A stretch of 64,000 bases of DNA from Shewanella avicenniae (GCF_017354945.1 NZ_CP071503.1:1798001-1862000); one strand, 5' to 3'; counted from the first letter of the stretch, positions 48,952 through 57,955 are shown. Program-made: numbers and translations. Notes: a model not told the origin generated them from the sequence alone.

Positions 48952-49327
48952 GCGAATAACCGCAACACTAAAAAATCGGCAAAATATGCCGATTTTTTTT
49001 TGTCCGAGTCTCAGGTAGTTATCTGCTTTGAGTGTTTTTTGTGCAAATTTAATGTTGATTCTCGACCAGAAACGTTCTAATTCTGTAAGCGAGGTTTAGC
49101 TTCTTTGCTGGCCATAACAGACATTGTTTAGGCTCGAGCTGATTAGTTGAGTATTGATTAACGCGTGCTAGGACGATAAACCACAACGGTTACTGATTGC
49201 TGTGTTGACGTATTGGCAATCAGCTAAGCGGCTTGATAGATACTATCGCTAACGCACGTACACTCACAATTTCTGTGGCGCATTAACAGCTAAACATCGT
49301 TGTCACATTGAAACAGAGGAAACTTGC
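48952..49327. other. 376-base region upstream of rmf
   Basis: Contains the terminator at 48971-49001, then the rmf control region. Two inverted repeats stand out: CTGATTGC-N15-GCAATCAG (49193-49223) and GATAG-ATA-CTATC (49235-49247); the latter includes TACTAT, a possible rmf -10. No coding frame is seen. Confidence 0.6.
48971..49001 (+). terminator. Terminator after the DUF3466 gene
   Basis: Stem AAAAATCGGCA/TGCCGATTTTT with a five-base loop followed by a long T-run. Confidence 0.9.
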
Positions 49328-49504
49328 ATGAAGAGACAAAAAAGAGATCGGATGGATCGCGCTTTCTCCAAGGGATTCCAAGCTGGTGTAGGTGGACGAT
49401 CAAAAGAAAATTGCCCGTATTCTGGCCTAGACTCACGGTCGCAATGGCTCGGCGGTTGGCGGGAAGGGGTTGACGGGCGTCTCAATGGCTTGTTTAACAA
49501 ATAA
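49328..49504 (+). CDS. rmf: Ribosome modulation factor
   Basis: A 58-aa basic protein that dimerises 70S ribosomes into inactive 100S particles in stationary phase. It begins MKRQKRDRMDRAFSKGFQAG and carries the conserved GRSKENCPY and SRSQWLGGWREG motifs of E. coli RMF (55 aa). ATG 49328 has GAGGAAAC upstream. It is shorter than usual gene-finder cut-offs. It is convergent with fabA and lonH, the same trio found in E. coli (rmf-fabA-ycbZ). Confidence 0.97.
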   Translation: MKRQKRDRMDRAFSKGFQAGVGGRSKENCPYSGLDSRSQWLGGWREGVDGRLNGLFNK

Positions 49505-49527
49505 TCTTGTTCAACATATAACAAAGT

Positions 49528-49551
49528 TGCCCTCATAAAGAGGGCATTTTT
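49528..49551 (+). terminator. rmf terminator
   Basis: Stem TGCCCTC (49528-49534) and GAGGGCA (49540-49546) around ATAAA, followed by five T. Confidence 0.9.
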
Positions 49552-49562
49552 ACATCAACAAT

Positions 49563-49618
49563 CGACGTTTCGACGTTTCGACGTTTCGACGTTTCGACGT
49601 TTCGACGTTTCGACGTAT
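49563..49618. repeat. 8-bp tandem repeat (CGACGTTT) x7
   Basis: Six exact head-to-tail copies of CGACGTTT and a seventh ending in AT, 56 bases in all, between the rmf terminator and the fabA stop. The unit is not a multiple of three and lies outside coding sequence. Confidence 0.97.
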
Positions 49619-49631
49619 AGTCGCGCGAAAA

Positions 49632-50147
49632 TTAGAAGGTTGAAGTATCGCTAAATACGCCAACTTTCAGATCGGTCGCGGCGTAGATTTCTCTTCCATC
49701 CACTTCAACCGTTGCGTCAGCAATACCCATGATCAGCTTACGATTGATAGTGCGTTTGATGTTTAAGCGATAGGTCACTTTCTTGGCGGTTGGCAATACT
49801 TGGCCGGTGAATTTCACTTCGCCAACACCTAATGCACGACCTTTACCTTCTGCACCTTGCCAAGCAAGGAAGAAGCCGACTAATTGCCACATTGCATCGA
49901 GACCAAGGCAGCCTGGCATCACTGGGTCATCCACGAAGTGACAACCGAAGAACCAGAGTTCTGGATTGATATCCAGTTCCGCAATTAATTCACCTTTACC
50001 ATAAGCACCACCGGTTTCGTTGATTTCAACGACGCGGTCAACCATGAGCATATTATCGATTGGCAGTCTTGGTGCATTTTTACCGAACACTTCACCGTGT
50101 CCGCAGGCAATCAGTTCTTGTTTGCTGAAACTGTTAGCTTTTGTCAT
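49632..50147 (-). CDS. fabA: 3-hydroxydecanoyl-ACP dehydratase/isomerase
   Basis: Dehydrates 3-hydroxydecanoyl-ACP and isomerises trans-2- to cis-3-decenoyl-ACP, the entry to unsaturated fatty acid synthesis. The 171-aa protein has the active-site His in [20 protein letters not shown] (H70, D84), the same numbering as E. coli FabA. ATG 50147 gives the family N-terminus [12 protein letters not shown]; an in-frame GTG at 50159 would add four residues. Its promoter contains a FabR-type operator. Confidence 0.97.
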   Translation of the reverse strand: MTKANSFSKQELIACGHGEVFGKNAPRLPIDNMLMVDRVVEINETGGAYGKGELIAELDINPELWFFGCHFVDDPVMPGCLGLDAMWQLVGFFLAWQGAEGKGRALGVGEVKFTGQVLPTAKKVTYRLNIKRTINRKLIMGIADATVEVDGREIYAATDLKVGVFSDTSTF

Positions 50148-50178
50148 TTTTATAACCACACATTATGAAATTGTGCCA

Positions 50179-50207
50179 AGATTAGCGAACAGGTGTACGC
50201 CAAACAA
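50179..50207 (-). promoter_or_regulatory. fabA promoter with FabR operator
   Basis: Minus-strand TTGTTT (50202-50207), 17-base spacer, TAATCT (50179-50184). The spacer is filled by GGCGTACACCTGTTCGCT (50184-50201), which matches the FabR/FadR-free repressor site AGCGTACA-N2-TGTTCGCT of E. coli fabA and fabB in nearly every position. FabR bound there would block RNA polymerase. Confidence 0.75.
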
Positions 50208-50230
50208 GTCCGATCAGCTTATAAATGCCC

Positions 50231-51814
50231 TTAAAACTTGAACTTGCTCAGGATACGACTGAACAGTGAATAATCTTCGTCGTCCCCATTGCCAGCAAGT
50301 CGATCTAAGCGACGTTGTACCAATCCATATAGGCTGTCTTCTGGAAAGTTGTCATCTTCATCCGGTTTGCCGGTTGCTTTGTTCATGAGTAACTCGATGG
50401 CATCATCCACGTGTGATATTTCATAAAGATGAAACTTACCTGCTTTTACGGCCTCAATGATGCGGTTGGGTAAATTGAGCTGCTGCACGTTGGAGCGGGG
50501 GATGATAACGCCTTGCGTTCCCGTCAGTCCGCGGCGTTCGCAAAGATTGTAGAAGCCTTCAATTTTTTCGTTAACGCCACCAATTGCTTGGACATTACCA
50601 AATTGGTCGAGTGCGCCCGTCACCGCAATACCCTGATAAATAGGTTGTTCACTGATGGCGGATATCAAACAGCAATATTCGGCCAGCGAGGCGCTGTCTC
50701 CATCGATTTCTTGATACGACTGTTCAAACACGATATTGGCGCTGAGATGTAGAGGCGCGTCTCGGCCAAATATTTGATACAGGCAGGAAGAAAGAATCAT
50801 CATGCCTTTCGCATGAATATTACCGCCGAGCTCAGACTTCCGCTCGATATCGGCAACCTCACCATCCCCATAGTGAACAGATGCCGTAATACGTGCTGGT
50901 TCGCCATAGACATAATCACCCGAATCAATCACGGTTAAGCCACAGATTTGGCCAACCCTCTCGCCATCAGTGGGCAGATGAATAAAAGCATCATCAACAT
51001 TTTGTGCCGACAGTTGTTCTTGAGCGTTGTGGCGAAATTGGCGCTGCTGTTTTGCCTGCAGAATATGGCTATCGGTAATCTCGCTGTCAGCTGCAATCGC
51101 GTGCGCTTCGTAAAACAATTGGATGAAATGCTGAGACGCTAAACTCAGCCTTTGTTGGTGCTCCGTCAACAGGCAAGCGTGATTAAGAAGGGGAGCGATA
51201 GCACTCGCTGCGAGTGTGCATCCTGCGACTTGAGCTAACTGCTGTAGCCAAGCACTGTAGTCAGTTAATTGAATGCTGTTGCTATCGAGTTCGTCCGCTA
51301 CATCGCCAAACATTGAAAATACGTTTTGGAAGGCGCGGTCCAGTTGCAGTAGTTCGCTATAGTAGCCCGCATGGCCAATCAACACGATTCGCGCATTAAC
51401 TGATTGCCATTGCTTACCACAGTTATAGCCTTGCCGTTGCATTGCTTCCAGCAACATCTCCCATAAGCGCGGTTTGTGTAGAATGGCCTCAGCATCGATA
51501 AACAACAGTTTGTGTTGCGCCAAATCACCAGCGTTGTCTGCACTACCAAAGAGCTGAGCGCGCGTCAGACGGCCAAACAGATATTCAAATTCTGAGCTGG
51601 CAATGTGCGCTAGTGCTGCCATCAGCCCCGGGCGATAAATGCCATCAAAATCGGCAATGTAAAGGCCTTGCTGAGAAAGACGGAGAAAGGTACAAAATGC
51701 GGCTTTGAGGCGGTCCTGCCCGAGCAGCTGTTGCTCGGGGTTGGCAGTCGTGGCAAGCGGTACCGCGGCAAATTGTGGAGCGAGTTGTGTAATAGCGATT
51801 GGATTTGGCTTCAT
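50231..51814 (-). CDS. Lon-like protease (YcbZ/LonH type)
   Basis: A 527-aa Lon-family protein related to E. coli YcbZ. The C-terminal protease domain has the Ser-Lys dyad: S374 in EIDGDSASLAEY and K417 in GGVNEKIEGF, 43 residues apart as in E. coli Lon. The N-terminal region looks like a degenerate AAA fold without a clear Walker A motif, so ATPase activity is doubtful. It is shorter than YcbZ (586 aa). Located next to fabA in the same orientation, as in E. coli. The physiological substrate is unknown. Confidence 0.88.
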   Translation of the reverse strand: MKPNPIAITQLAPQFAAVPLATTANPEQQLLGQDRLKAAFCTFLRLSQQGLYIADFDGIYRPGLMAALAHIASSEFEYLFGRLTRAQLFGSADNAGDLAQHKLLFIDAEAILHKPRLWEMLLEAMQRQGYNCGKQWQSVNARIVLIGHAGYYSELLQLDRAFQNVFSMFGDVADELDSNSIQLTDYSAWLQQLAQVAGCTLAASAIAPLLNHACLLTEHQQRLSLASQHFIQLFYEAHAIAADSEITDSHILQAKQQRQFRHNAQEQLSAQNVDDAFIHLPTDGERVGQICGLTVIDSGDYVYGEPARITASVHYGDGEVADIERKSELGGNIHAKGMMILSSCLYQIFGRDAPLHLSANIVFEQSYQEIDGDSASLAEYCCLISAISEQPIYQGIAVTGALDQFGNVQAIGGVNEKIEGFYNLCERRGLTGTQGVIIPRSNVQQLNLPNRIIEAVKAGKFHLYEISHVDDAIELLMNKATGKPDEDDNFPEDSLYGLVQRRLDRLAGNGDDEDYSLFSRILSKFKF

Positions 51815-51977
51815 GCTTGTATTAACTATGAACTTAGTAAGGCAATTTTATCACATTCAGGCGTAAGGCTTAGTAATTATTACGCTGGCTTTTCTTTGAA
51901 AAATTAATCAGTTTGGCAGATTAAGTTGCCGAATTGCGCAGCTTTTGAGCGGTAGAACGTAATTTTGAAAATAATGG

Positions 51978-52006
51978 TTTACAAGCTGACAGTCTGCTTA
52001 TAGTAT
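51978..52006 (+). promoter_or_regulatory. tRNA-Ser promoter
   Basis: TTTACA (51978-51983), 17-base spacer, TAGTAT (52001-52006), followed by TTGCGCC. Confidence 0.8.
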
Positions 52007-52017
52007 TTGCGCCGTTC

Positions 52018-52107
52018 GGAGGGGTGGCAGAGTGGTTTAATGCACCGGTCTTGAAAACCGGCGTGGGCTTATCCCCACCCAGGGTTCAAATCCCTGCTCC
52101 TCCGCCA
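52018..52107 (+). tRNA. tRNA-Ser(TGA)
   Basis: 90 nt class II tRNA with encoded CCA. Anticodon TGA in CCGGTCTTGAAAACCGG and a long variable arm (GTGGGCTTATCCCCAC). Confidence 0.97.
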
Positions 52108-52116
52108 TATTTTGAG

Positions 52117-52150
52117 AACCCGCTACTTAGTAATAAGTAGCGGGTTTTTC
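52117..52150 (+). terminator. tRNA-Ser terminator
   Basis: Perfect 12-bp stem AACCCGCTACTT (52117-52128) and AAGTAGCGGGTT (52135-52146) with a six-base loop and following T-run. Confidence 0.95.
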
Positions 52151-52378
52151 TTTTGGTGGTTCTAAAAAAATTGGCGGACGCAGTTTTTAGGCTGAGTCGT
52201 CAAATTATTGGGCAAATTTGCTCACTAAGTCTAAGCTATCCTTTTGTCTATAAGGCATTATCTATAACGGTGTTTTCCGGATAATACGCTTTTATAATCG
52301 GGCAATTTCAGATAAATTACCTTTCTAATAACGGTGAGAAGTAGGCTTCTTGCCCAAAGCGATCAAGGTGGGTTGAAG

Positions 52379-53023
52379 TTGATTTCTGTATATTTGGTCG
52401 ATGATCATGAGTTGGTCAGAACCGGTATTCGAAGGATCCTCGAAGACGAAAAAGGCATAAAAGTCGTTGGTGAAGCGGGCGACGGTGAAACCGCCGTGCA
52501 GTGGAGCCGCCAGAGTGAAGCGGATGTCATTCTGATGGACATGAATATGCCGGGCATTGGTGGCTTAGAAGCAACCCGTAAAATTTTGCGTTATCAGCCT
52601 CATGCCAAAATTATTGTGCTGACCATACACACTGAAGATCCACTGCCGACAAAAGTGATGCAGGCGGGAGCCTCTGGCTTTTTAACCAAAAGTGCCAAGC
52701 CGCCCGAGATGATTCATGCCATTCGTCAAGTGGCTTCTGGGCAGCGCTATTTAGCCCCCGAAATTGCCCACGCGATGGCGCTAAGCTCATTTAACCATAA
52801 TGATGAAAATCCGTTTAAGAGCTTATCTGAGCGAGAATTGCAGATTTCGATGATGATCACCAATGGTCAAAAGGTGAATGAGATTTCGGAGCAGTTAAGC
52901 CTAAGTCCAAAAACGGTCAACAGTTACCGTTATCGCTTGTTTGCTAAGCTGGGGATCAGCGGTGATGTAGAACTTACCCGTTTAGCCATCCGTTACAAAT
53001 TACTCGATACCGGGCATTTTTAG
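52379..53023 (+). CDS. uvrY: Response regulator UvrY/GacA/SirA
   Basis: Response regulator of the BarA-UvrY system that activates Csr small RNAs and global metabolism in gammaproteobacteria. The 214-aa protein has a receiver domain with phospho-Asp D54 (VILMDMNMPG) and a C-terminal LuxR-type helix-turn-helix (LSERELQISMMITNGQKVNEI). I chose TTG 52379, which gives the family N-terminus ISVYLVDDHELVRTG and puts the phospho-Asp at 54 as in E. coli; AAGGTGG lies upstream. The longer frame from GTG 52334 adds 15 residues. It precedes uvrC, the usual gene pair. Confidence 0.92.
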   Translation: MISVYLVDDHELVRTGIRRILEDEKGIKVVGEAGDGETAVQWSRQSEADVILMDMNMPGIGGLEATRKILRYQPHAKIIVLTIHTEDPLPTKVMQAGASGFLTKSAKPPEMIHAIRQVASGQRYLAPEIAHAMALSSFNHNDENPFKSLSERELQISMMITNGQKVNEISEQLSLSPKTVNSYRYRLFAKLGISGDVELTRLAIRYKLLDTGHF

Positions 53024-53114
53024 TTTGTGTTGATGCCTGTTGTGATTGCTGCGACAGGTGTTTTATCTCCAGCGAGTTACCGCGATACCACTATTCAGTT
53101 ACTAGAGAGTCGTT

Positions 53115-54947
53115 ATGTCCTCTGGGTTTAATGCCAAACAATTTTTACGTAATGTGACGTCGGCGCCTGGCGTTTATCGCATGTATGATGCCGATGCCAA
53201 TGTGATTTACGTTGGTAAAGCCAAAGACCTCAAAAAACGATTATCTTCGTATTTTCGCGCCAATCTCCCCAATGTGAAAACTCAGGCATTGGTGTCTCAT
53301 ATTGCCAATATCGATGTCACTGTGACTCACAGTGAAACTGAAGCCTTGATATTGGAAAACGACTATATCAAGCGTTATATGCCGAAATATAACGTGCTGC
53401 TGCGTGATGATAAGTCGTATCCGTACATTTTACTGAGCCAGCATCGGCACCCACGCTTGGCCTATCATCGCGGCCCTAAACGCGAGAAAGGGCATTACTT
53501 TGGTCCTTACCCTAACGGTGGCGCGGTGCGGGAAAGTTTGCATCTGATGCAGAAGCTGTTTCCTATTCGCCAATGTGAAGACCTCTACTACAAGGCTCGC
53601 TCACGGCCCTGCTTGCAGTATCAACTGCAACGCTGCAGTGCGCCTTGTGTGGGTAAAATTTCCGATGAAGATTATCAACAGCAGGTACGACTCGCAGAGC
53701 TGTTTTTACGCGGTAAAGATCAGCAAGTGATTGCCAGTTTGGTTGAACAGATGGAAAAAGCCTCACACGGCTTACAGTTTGAGCAAGCGGCACAATATCG
53801 CGATCAGATCATGGCATTGCGGCGGGTTGCTGAGCAGCAGCAAGTCAGTTCGGCACATGGCGAGATGGATGTGATTGGCGTGCATTACGCGTCAGGTATT
53901 GCATGCTTTCATCTGTTGTTTATTCGTGAAGGTAAAATCATCGGCAGTCGCAGTTACTATCCGCAAGTACCTGATGCAACTGAATTAGCAGAAGTACTGC
54001 GGTCGTTTATGTTGCAGTTTTATCTCAATAGTGAAGTGCATGGCAGCGTGCCGAAAGAGATTTTACTGAGTGATGAATATGACGATTTAGATGAGTTAAC
54101 GGCGTTATTGCTGGATGCCACCGGTAAAAAAGTGTCTATTCGCACTAACGTGCGTGGTGATCGCGCGGGCTATCTGAAGTTGGCAAAAACCAACGCAACC
54201 AATGCGGTACTCACTAAGCTCAATCATAAAAATACCGTCGAAGCACGATTTTTGTTGCTTGAAGAAGCACTTGAATTTAACGCGACCATTGCGCGGATGG
54301 AATGCTTTGACATCAGCCACACCATGGGCGAGAGCACGGTTGCTTCATGCGTGGTGTTCAATCGTGATGGGCCACAGAAGTCTGAATATCGTCGCTATAA
54401 CATCAGCGGTATTACGCCCGGTGATGATTATGCGGCAATGAAGCAAGCATTAGAGCGGCGTTTTGATAAAGTGACCAGTAGCGGCAAGATCCCCGATATC
54501 GTGTTTATTGATGGTGGATTGGGTCAATTACGCATGGCACAAGCGGTCGTCGACTGTAAGTTCGTCGGCATCGACAAAGTGCCTATGTTAGTCGGTGTGG
54601 CTAAAGGCGAAAGCCGCAAGCCTGGGTTGGAAACGCTCATCTTTGGCGATAGTGAGCAAAGTTTTTCGCTACCAGACGATTCACCTGCGTTGCATTTAAT
54701 TCAGCATATACGCGATGAATCTCACCGCTTTGCGATTACTGGACACCGTAATCGTCGGCAAAAGACTCGCAATACCTCGTCGTTGGAATCTATTCCCGGC
54801 GTCGGGCCTAAACGGCGTAAAGCGTTACTGCAATTTTTAGGTGGATTACAGGAAGTGAAAAACGCCAGTGTGAATGAATTAGCCAAAGTGCCGGGAATTA
54901 GCGCGGAAATGGCACAAACCATTCATGACGCATTGCGAGCCCATTAA
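53115..54947 (+). CDS. uvrC: Excinuclease ABC subunit C
   Basis: Nuclease that makes both incisions in nucleotide excision repair after UvrB loading. The 610-aa protein has an N-terminal GIY-YIG domain ([25 protein letters not shown], in parts), a UVR domain near 205-240, an RNase H-like endonuclease domain with [16 protein letters not shown] and IDGGLGQL, and a C-terminal tandem helix-hairpin-helix ([14 protein letters not shown]). Length equals E. coli UvrC. It follows uvrY and precedes pgsA, the conserved order. Confidence 0.98.
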   Translation: MSSGFNAKQFLRNVTSAPGVYRMYDADANVIYVGKAKDLKKRLSSYFRANLPNVKTQALVSHIANIDVTVTHSETEALILENDYIKRYMPKYNVLLRDDKSYPYILLSQHRHPRLAYHRGPKREKGHYFGPYPNGGAVRESLHLMQKLFPIRQCEDLYYKARSRPCLQYQLQRCSAPCVGKISDEDYQQQVRLAELFLRGKDQQVIASLVEQMEKASHGLQFEQAAQYRDQIMALRRVAEQQQVSSAHGEMDVIGVHYASGIACFHLLFIREGKIIGSRSYYPQVPDATELAEVLRSFMLQFYLNSEVHGSVPKEILLSDEYDDLDELTALLLDATGKKVSIRTNVRGDRAGYLKLAKTNATNAVLTKLNHKNTVEARFLLLEEALEFNATIARMECFDISHTMGESTVASCVVFNRDGPQKSEYRRYNISGITPGDDYAAMKQALERRFDKVTSSGKIPDIVFIDGGLGQLRMAQAVVDCKFVGIDKVPMLVGVAKGESRKPGLETLIFGDSEQSFSLPDDSPALHLIQHIRDESHRFAITGHRNRRQKTRNTSSLESIPGVGPKRRKALLQFLGGLQEVKNASVNELAKVPGISAEMAQTIHDALRAH

Positions 54948-54990
54948 ATTTAAGGCAAGATTAATCCGCGAATAATCAGTTGGTTCTATC

Positions 54991-55539
54991 ATGCCGTTTA
55001 ATCTTCCTATGGCCTTAACCTGGTTTAGGCTATTTCTGTTACCGATCTTTATTGTAGTTTTCTACTTGCCTTACCCTTGGGCGTATTTTGCTTCGGCGTT
55101 TGTGTTTTGGCTGGCAGCAATTACCGATGCACTTGATGGCTATATGGCGCGCAAGTTAGGCCAATCAACCCGGTTCGGTGCGTTTCTAGACCCTGTAGCA
55201 GATAAGTTGATGGTCACTACGGCATTAGTGCTGTTGGTGGAGCAATACGATAGCCCTTGGTTAACGCTGCCGGCTTTGTTTATGGTCGGCCGTGAAATTG
55301 TCATTTCCGCGCTACGTGAGTGGATGGCAGAAATCGGTAAACGCGGCATTGTGGCGGTAAGTTGGATTGGTAAATACAAAACCGCGGCACAAATGTTGGC
55401 CATTATTGGTTTGCTGTGGCAAGTCGATACTTGGATGATCAATTTATCTTATGCGCTGCTTTATGTCGCGGCATGGCTCACTTTCTGGTCAATGATCAGT
55501 TACATAAAAGCGGCTTGGCAGGATTTGATTGCAGGTTAA
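54991..55539 (+). CDS. pgsA: CDP-diacylglycerol-glycerol-3-phosphate 3-phosphatidyltransferase
   Basis: Forms phosphatidylglycerol phosphate from CDP-diacylglycerol and glycerol 3-phosphate, the committed step to acidic phospholipids. The 182-aa inner-membrane protein has the CDP-alcohol phosphotransferase motif D-G-x2-A-R-x8-G-x3-D-x3-D in DALDGYMARKLGQSTRFGAF and LDPVADK. It lies 43 bases after uvrC and precedes tRNA-Gly and tRNA-Cys, the same order as in E. coli. Confidence 0.97.
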   Translation: MPFNLPMALTWFRLFLLPIFIVVFYLPYPWAYFASAFVFWLAAITDALDGYMARKLGQSTRFGAFLDPVADKLMVTTALVLLVEQYDSPWLTLPALFMVGREIVISALREWMAEIGKRGIVAVSWIGKYKTAAQMLAIIGLLWQVDTWMINLSYALLYVAAWLTFWSMISYIKAAWQDLIAG

Positions 55540-55591
55540 ACAGCAATAGATCATTTAGTGTGCGAACAGTCACTTATCCTGCTTTGTTGAA

Positions 55592-55619
55592 TTGACAGGA
55601 TAGTGGAAACCCGTAAAAT
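55592..55619 (+). promoter_or_regulatory. tRNA-Gly/tRNA-Cys promoter
   Basis: TTGACA (55592-55597), 16-base spacer, TAAAAT (55614-55619), then GCGCCGCG, a GC-rich discriminator. Confidence 0.8.
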
Positions 55620-55656
55620 GCGCCGCGTGAACTACGGTTCCTTCCTTCTTTTTGAT

Positions 55657-55732
55657 GCGACATTAGCTCAGTTGGTAGAGCGATACCTTGCCAAGGTATA
55701 GGTCATCGGTTCGAACCCGATATGTCGCTCCA
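55657..55732 (+). tRNA. tRNA-Gly(GCC)
   Basis: 76 nt with encoded CCA. Anticodon GCC in ACCTTGCCAAGGT; acceptor GCGACAT/ATGTCGC. Corresponds to E. coli glyW by position. Confidence 0.97.
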
Positions 55733-55740
55733 AATTATTA

Positions 55741-55814
55741 GGCGCGATGGCAGAATGGCTATGCTGCGGATTGCAAATCCGTCGATCTCGGTTCGACTCC
55801 GGGTCGCGCCTCCA
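55741..55814 (+). tRNA. tRNA-Cys(GCA)
   Basis: 74 nt with encoded CCA. Anticodon GCA in GGATTGCAAATCC; acceptor GGCGCGA/TCGCGCC. Corresponds to E. coli cysT; the leuZ gene that follows there is absent. A six-T run directly follows the CCA. Confidence 0.97.
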
Positions 55815-55925
55815 TTTTTTAATTTCCCTCTAGTTTCTACCGCCATTATCTCTCTGTTCTATAATCAGGTTATCCGTCGATAGTTACTGCATTGGATTCC
55901 TAAAAGGAATAGGGAAGTTAGCTCT

Positions 55926-57263
55926 GTGCGGATTCAATCTTTCACCGTGTTGCTGTTGGGCTGTTATGCGCTGCTGGCAGCGATTGGATATAGTGCGCCA
56001 CTGGCCAACCGTGACGTCATGCTAAGTCAATTACGCATGATTTCATTACTGCCGGAATATCAAAATCTAGCCCGCTATATGGCGCCATTGGCCTCCAGTA
56101 CCGATTCTGAGCAGGCTGTTGCACAAGCTCAGCAGGCTTTAGCTGCGTTTTGGCAGCAGCAGGGGTTAAATTCAGCGGTTGAGTTTGCTACTGGTGAGCC
56201 GCAACTCGCCCAATTTAACGCCCATGTTTCACGCTTACTTGCTCTCGAACATCATGCCGCATGGCCTCAAATTCAACCTGGCGGTTGGCTTCGCCCAGGC
56301 GATAGTCATAGCACAGTTCACTTGATTACTGAGCGTTTACGGTTACTGGGCGATCTCAGCCAAGAACTAAATAACGGCGATAGCTACACCGCTGAACTTG
56401 CCGAGGCAGTGCAGGCATTTCAACGGCGTCATGGTCTAAAAGTAGATGGGGTTATTGGGCCCCAAACGCTACATTTCTTGAATCTTACTCCGCGCCAACG
56501 TGCCACCTTGTTGGCACAAGCCTATGTGCAGCGCACACTGTTTACCGCGCAGCAACCGCACCAGTTTGTGTTGGTGAACGTACCGGCATTTGAGTTGACC
56601 TTGGTAGATGGCGAGCAAACGGTATTGCGCTCAAAAGTGGTGGTGGGCTTACCTTATCGACAAACACCGATGCTTACCAGTGAGATTTCCAGTGTAGTGC
56701 TCAATCCTCATTGGAATGTACCGCGCAGCATAGTGCGTCGAAAATTGCTCGGTAAGATCCGAGCTGACGATCAATATCTCACCAATCAAGCCTTTGATGT
56801 ATATAACTATCAAGGGCAAAAAATTGATTCTGCTGAAGTGAATCAAATGGCTCAGGCCGGTGGTCGTTTTCCGTACCGCTTGGTACAAAAGCCGGGCCCA
56901 GATAACTCGTTAGGCCGCTATAAGTTTCATTTTTCGAACAGTTACGATGTTTACTTGCATGATACGCCAGAAAAACCATTATTTGCGCGCGAACAACGCG
57001 CCTTGTCGTCAGGTTGCGTTCGTGTTGAGAAGGCTGAAGCGCTGGCACAATGGCTTGCAGAGCATTTAATGGTAGATCGTCCTTTATGGCAACAGATGCA
57101 GAATAATTATACAGAGACAAAATGGTTTAAATTACAACATCGACTGCCAGTGTTTATAGTTTATTGGCCTGCATGGGTTGATAATCAAGGCATTGCGCAG
57201 TTTCGTCCAGATATTTACCAAAAATTATCAGCCCATTCCATTAGCCCTGTCACATCCCCATAA
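55926..57263 (+). CDS. L,D-transpeptidase of the YcbB (LdtD) type, short form
   Basis: A 445-aa exported enzyme expected to make 3-3 cross-links in peptidoglycan. It has an N-terminal signal or anchor helix (residues about 5-22), a peptidoglycan-binding domain (about 128-185, with AVQAFQRRHGLKVDGVIGPQTL in parts), and a YkuD catalytic domain with VYLHDTP and SSGCVRVEKAEAL, where C364 is the nucleophile. E. coli LdtD has 615 aa, so the N-terminal scaffold is much reduced. GTG start at 55926 after AGGGAAG. mepK follows, the same pair as ycbB-ycbK in E. coli. Confidence 0.9.
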   Translation: MRIQSFTVLLLGCYALLAAIGYSAPLANRDVMLSQLRMISLLPEYQNLARYMAPLASSTDSEQAVAQAQQALAAFWQQQGLNSAVEFATGEPQLAQFNAHVSRLLALEHHAAWPQIQPGGWLRPGDSHSTVHLITERLRLLGDLSQELNNGDSYTAELAEAVQAFQRRHGLKVDGVIGPQTLHFLNLTPRQRATLLAQAYVQRTLFTAQQPHQFVLVNVPAFELTLVDGEQTVLRSKVVVGLPYRQTPMLTSEISSVVLNPHWNVPRSIVRRKLLGKIRADDQYLTNQAFDVYNYQGQKIDSAEVNQMAQAGGRFPYRLVQKPGPDNSLGRYKFHFSNSYDVYLHDTPEKPLFAREQRALSSGCVRVEKAEALAQWLAEHLMVDRPLWQQMQNNYTETKWFKLQHRLPVFIVYWPAWVDNQGIAQFRPDIYQKLSAHSISPVTSP

Positions 57264-57391
57264 CATCTGGTTTTAGGTCGTTGGCATAATTTTGGTGGCT
57301 AATGACCATTTTTAAATATTCTTGCTTGACCTTGTCGACAATGATGGTTACTTTCTGAACGGTTGCTATCTGTTGTAGAGGTCGTTTAGTA

Positions 57392-57940
57392 GTGTCTTTG
57401 TCTTGTCCAACTCGTCGTCAATTGCTCAAAGGCTTAGGTGGTGCGGCATTTATGTCGTTAGTACCTGCTGAAGCTTTTGCAAGTCGCTCAACCCAAGGAA
57501 GTCGTTCGCTGAGCTTTTATAATATTCATACAGGGGAACATGAGCAGGGCGTTTATTGGGAGAAGGGCGTCTATTTAGGGGAAACCTTAGACTCGTTTAA
57601 CAGTGTGATGCGCGATCATCGACAAAATATCGCCGCGCCGATGGATAAGCGAGTATTCGATATTATTTATCAGTTACAGCAAAAGCTGGGCACATCTGAC
57701 GAAGTGCATATCATCTCTGGCTATCGGTCACCGAAATCCAATGCACTTTTGGCGGCTAGCAGTAATGGCGTCGCGAAGAAAAGTTTTCATATGAAGGGGA
57801 TGGCGGTCGACCTGTGTATTCCCGGAATTGCACTGAAAGATGTTCGCAAGGCAGCGTTGGAATTGAAGTTAGGTGGGGTTGGTTACTATCCCAAGTCTGG
57901 GTTTGTGCACGTCGATTGCGGCCCAGTACGTCGTTGGTAG
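57392..57940 (+). CDS. mepK: Murein endopeptidase MepK (YcbK/DUF882)
   Basis: A 182-aa M15-type zinc endopeptidase; E. coli MepK cleaves 3-3 cross-links made by L,D-transpeptidases, which fits its place after the YcbB-type gene. It has a twin-arginine-type signal (TRRQLLKGLGGAAF, ending EAFA) and zinc/active-site residues H133 and D140 in KSFHMKGMAVDL and H173 in GFVHVDCGPVRRW. The GTG start at 57392 lies 11 bases after an AGAGGTCG box; no better start is near. Confidence 0.93.
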   Translation: MSLSCPTRRQLLKGLGGAAFMSLVPAEAFASRSTQGSRSLSFYNIHTGEHEQGVYWEKGVYLGETLDSFNSVMRDHRQNIAAPMDKRVFDIIYQLQQKLGTSDEVHIISGYRSPKSNALLAASSNGVAKKSFHMKGMAVDLCIPGIALKDVRKAALELKLGGVGYYPKSGFVHVDCGPVRRW

Positions 57941-57955
57941 TCAGTCAGTTTTAGG

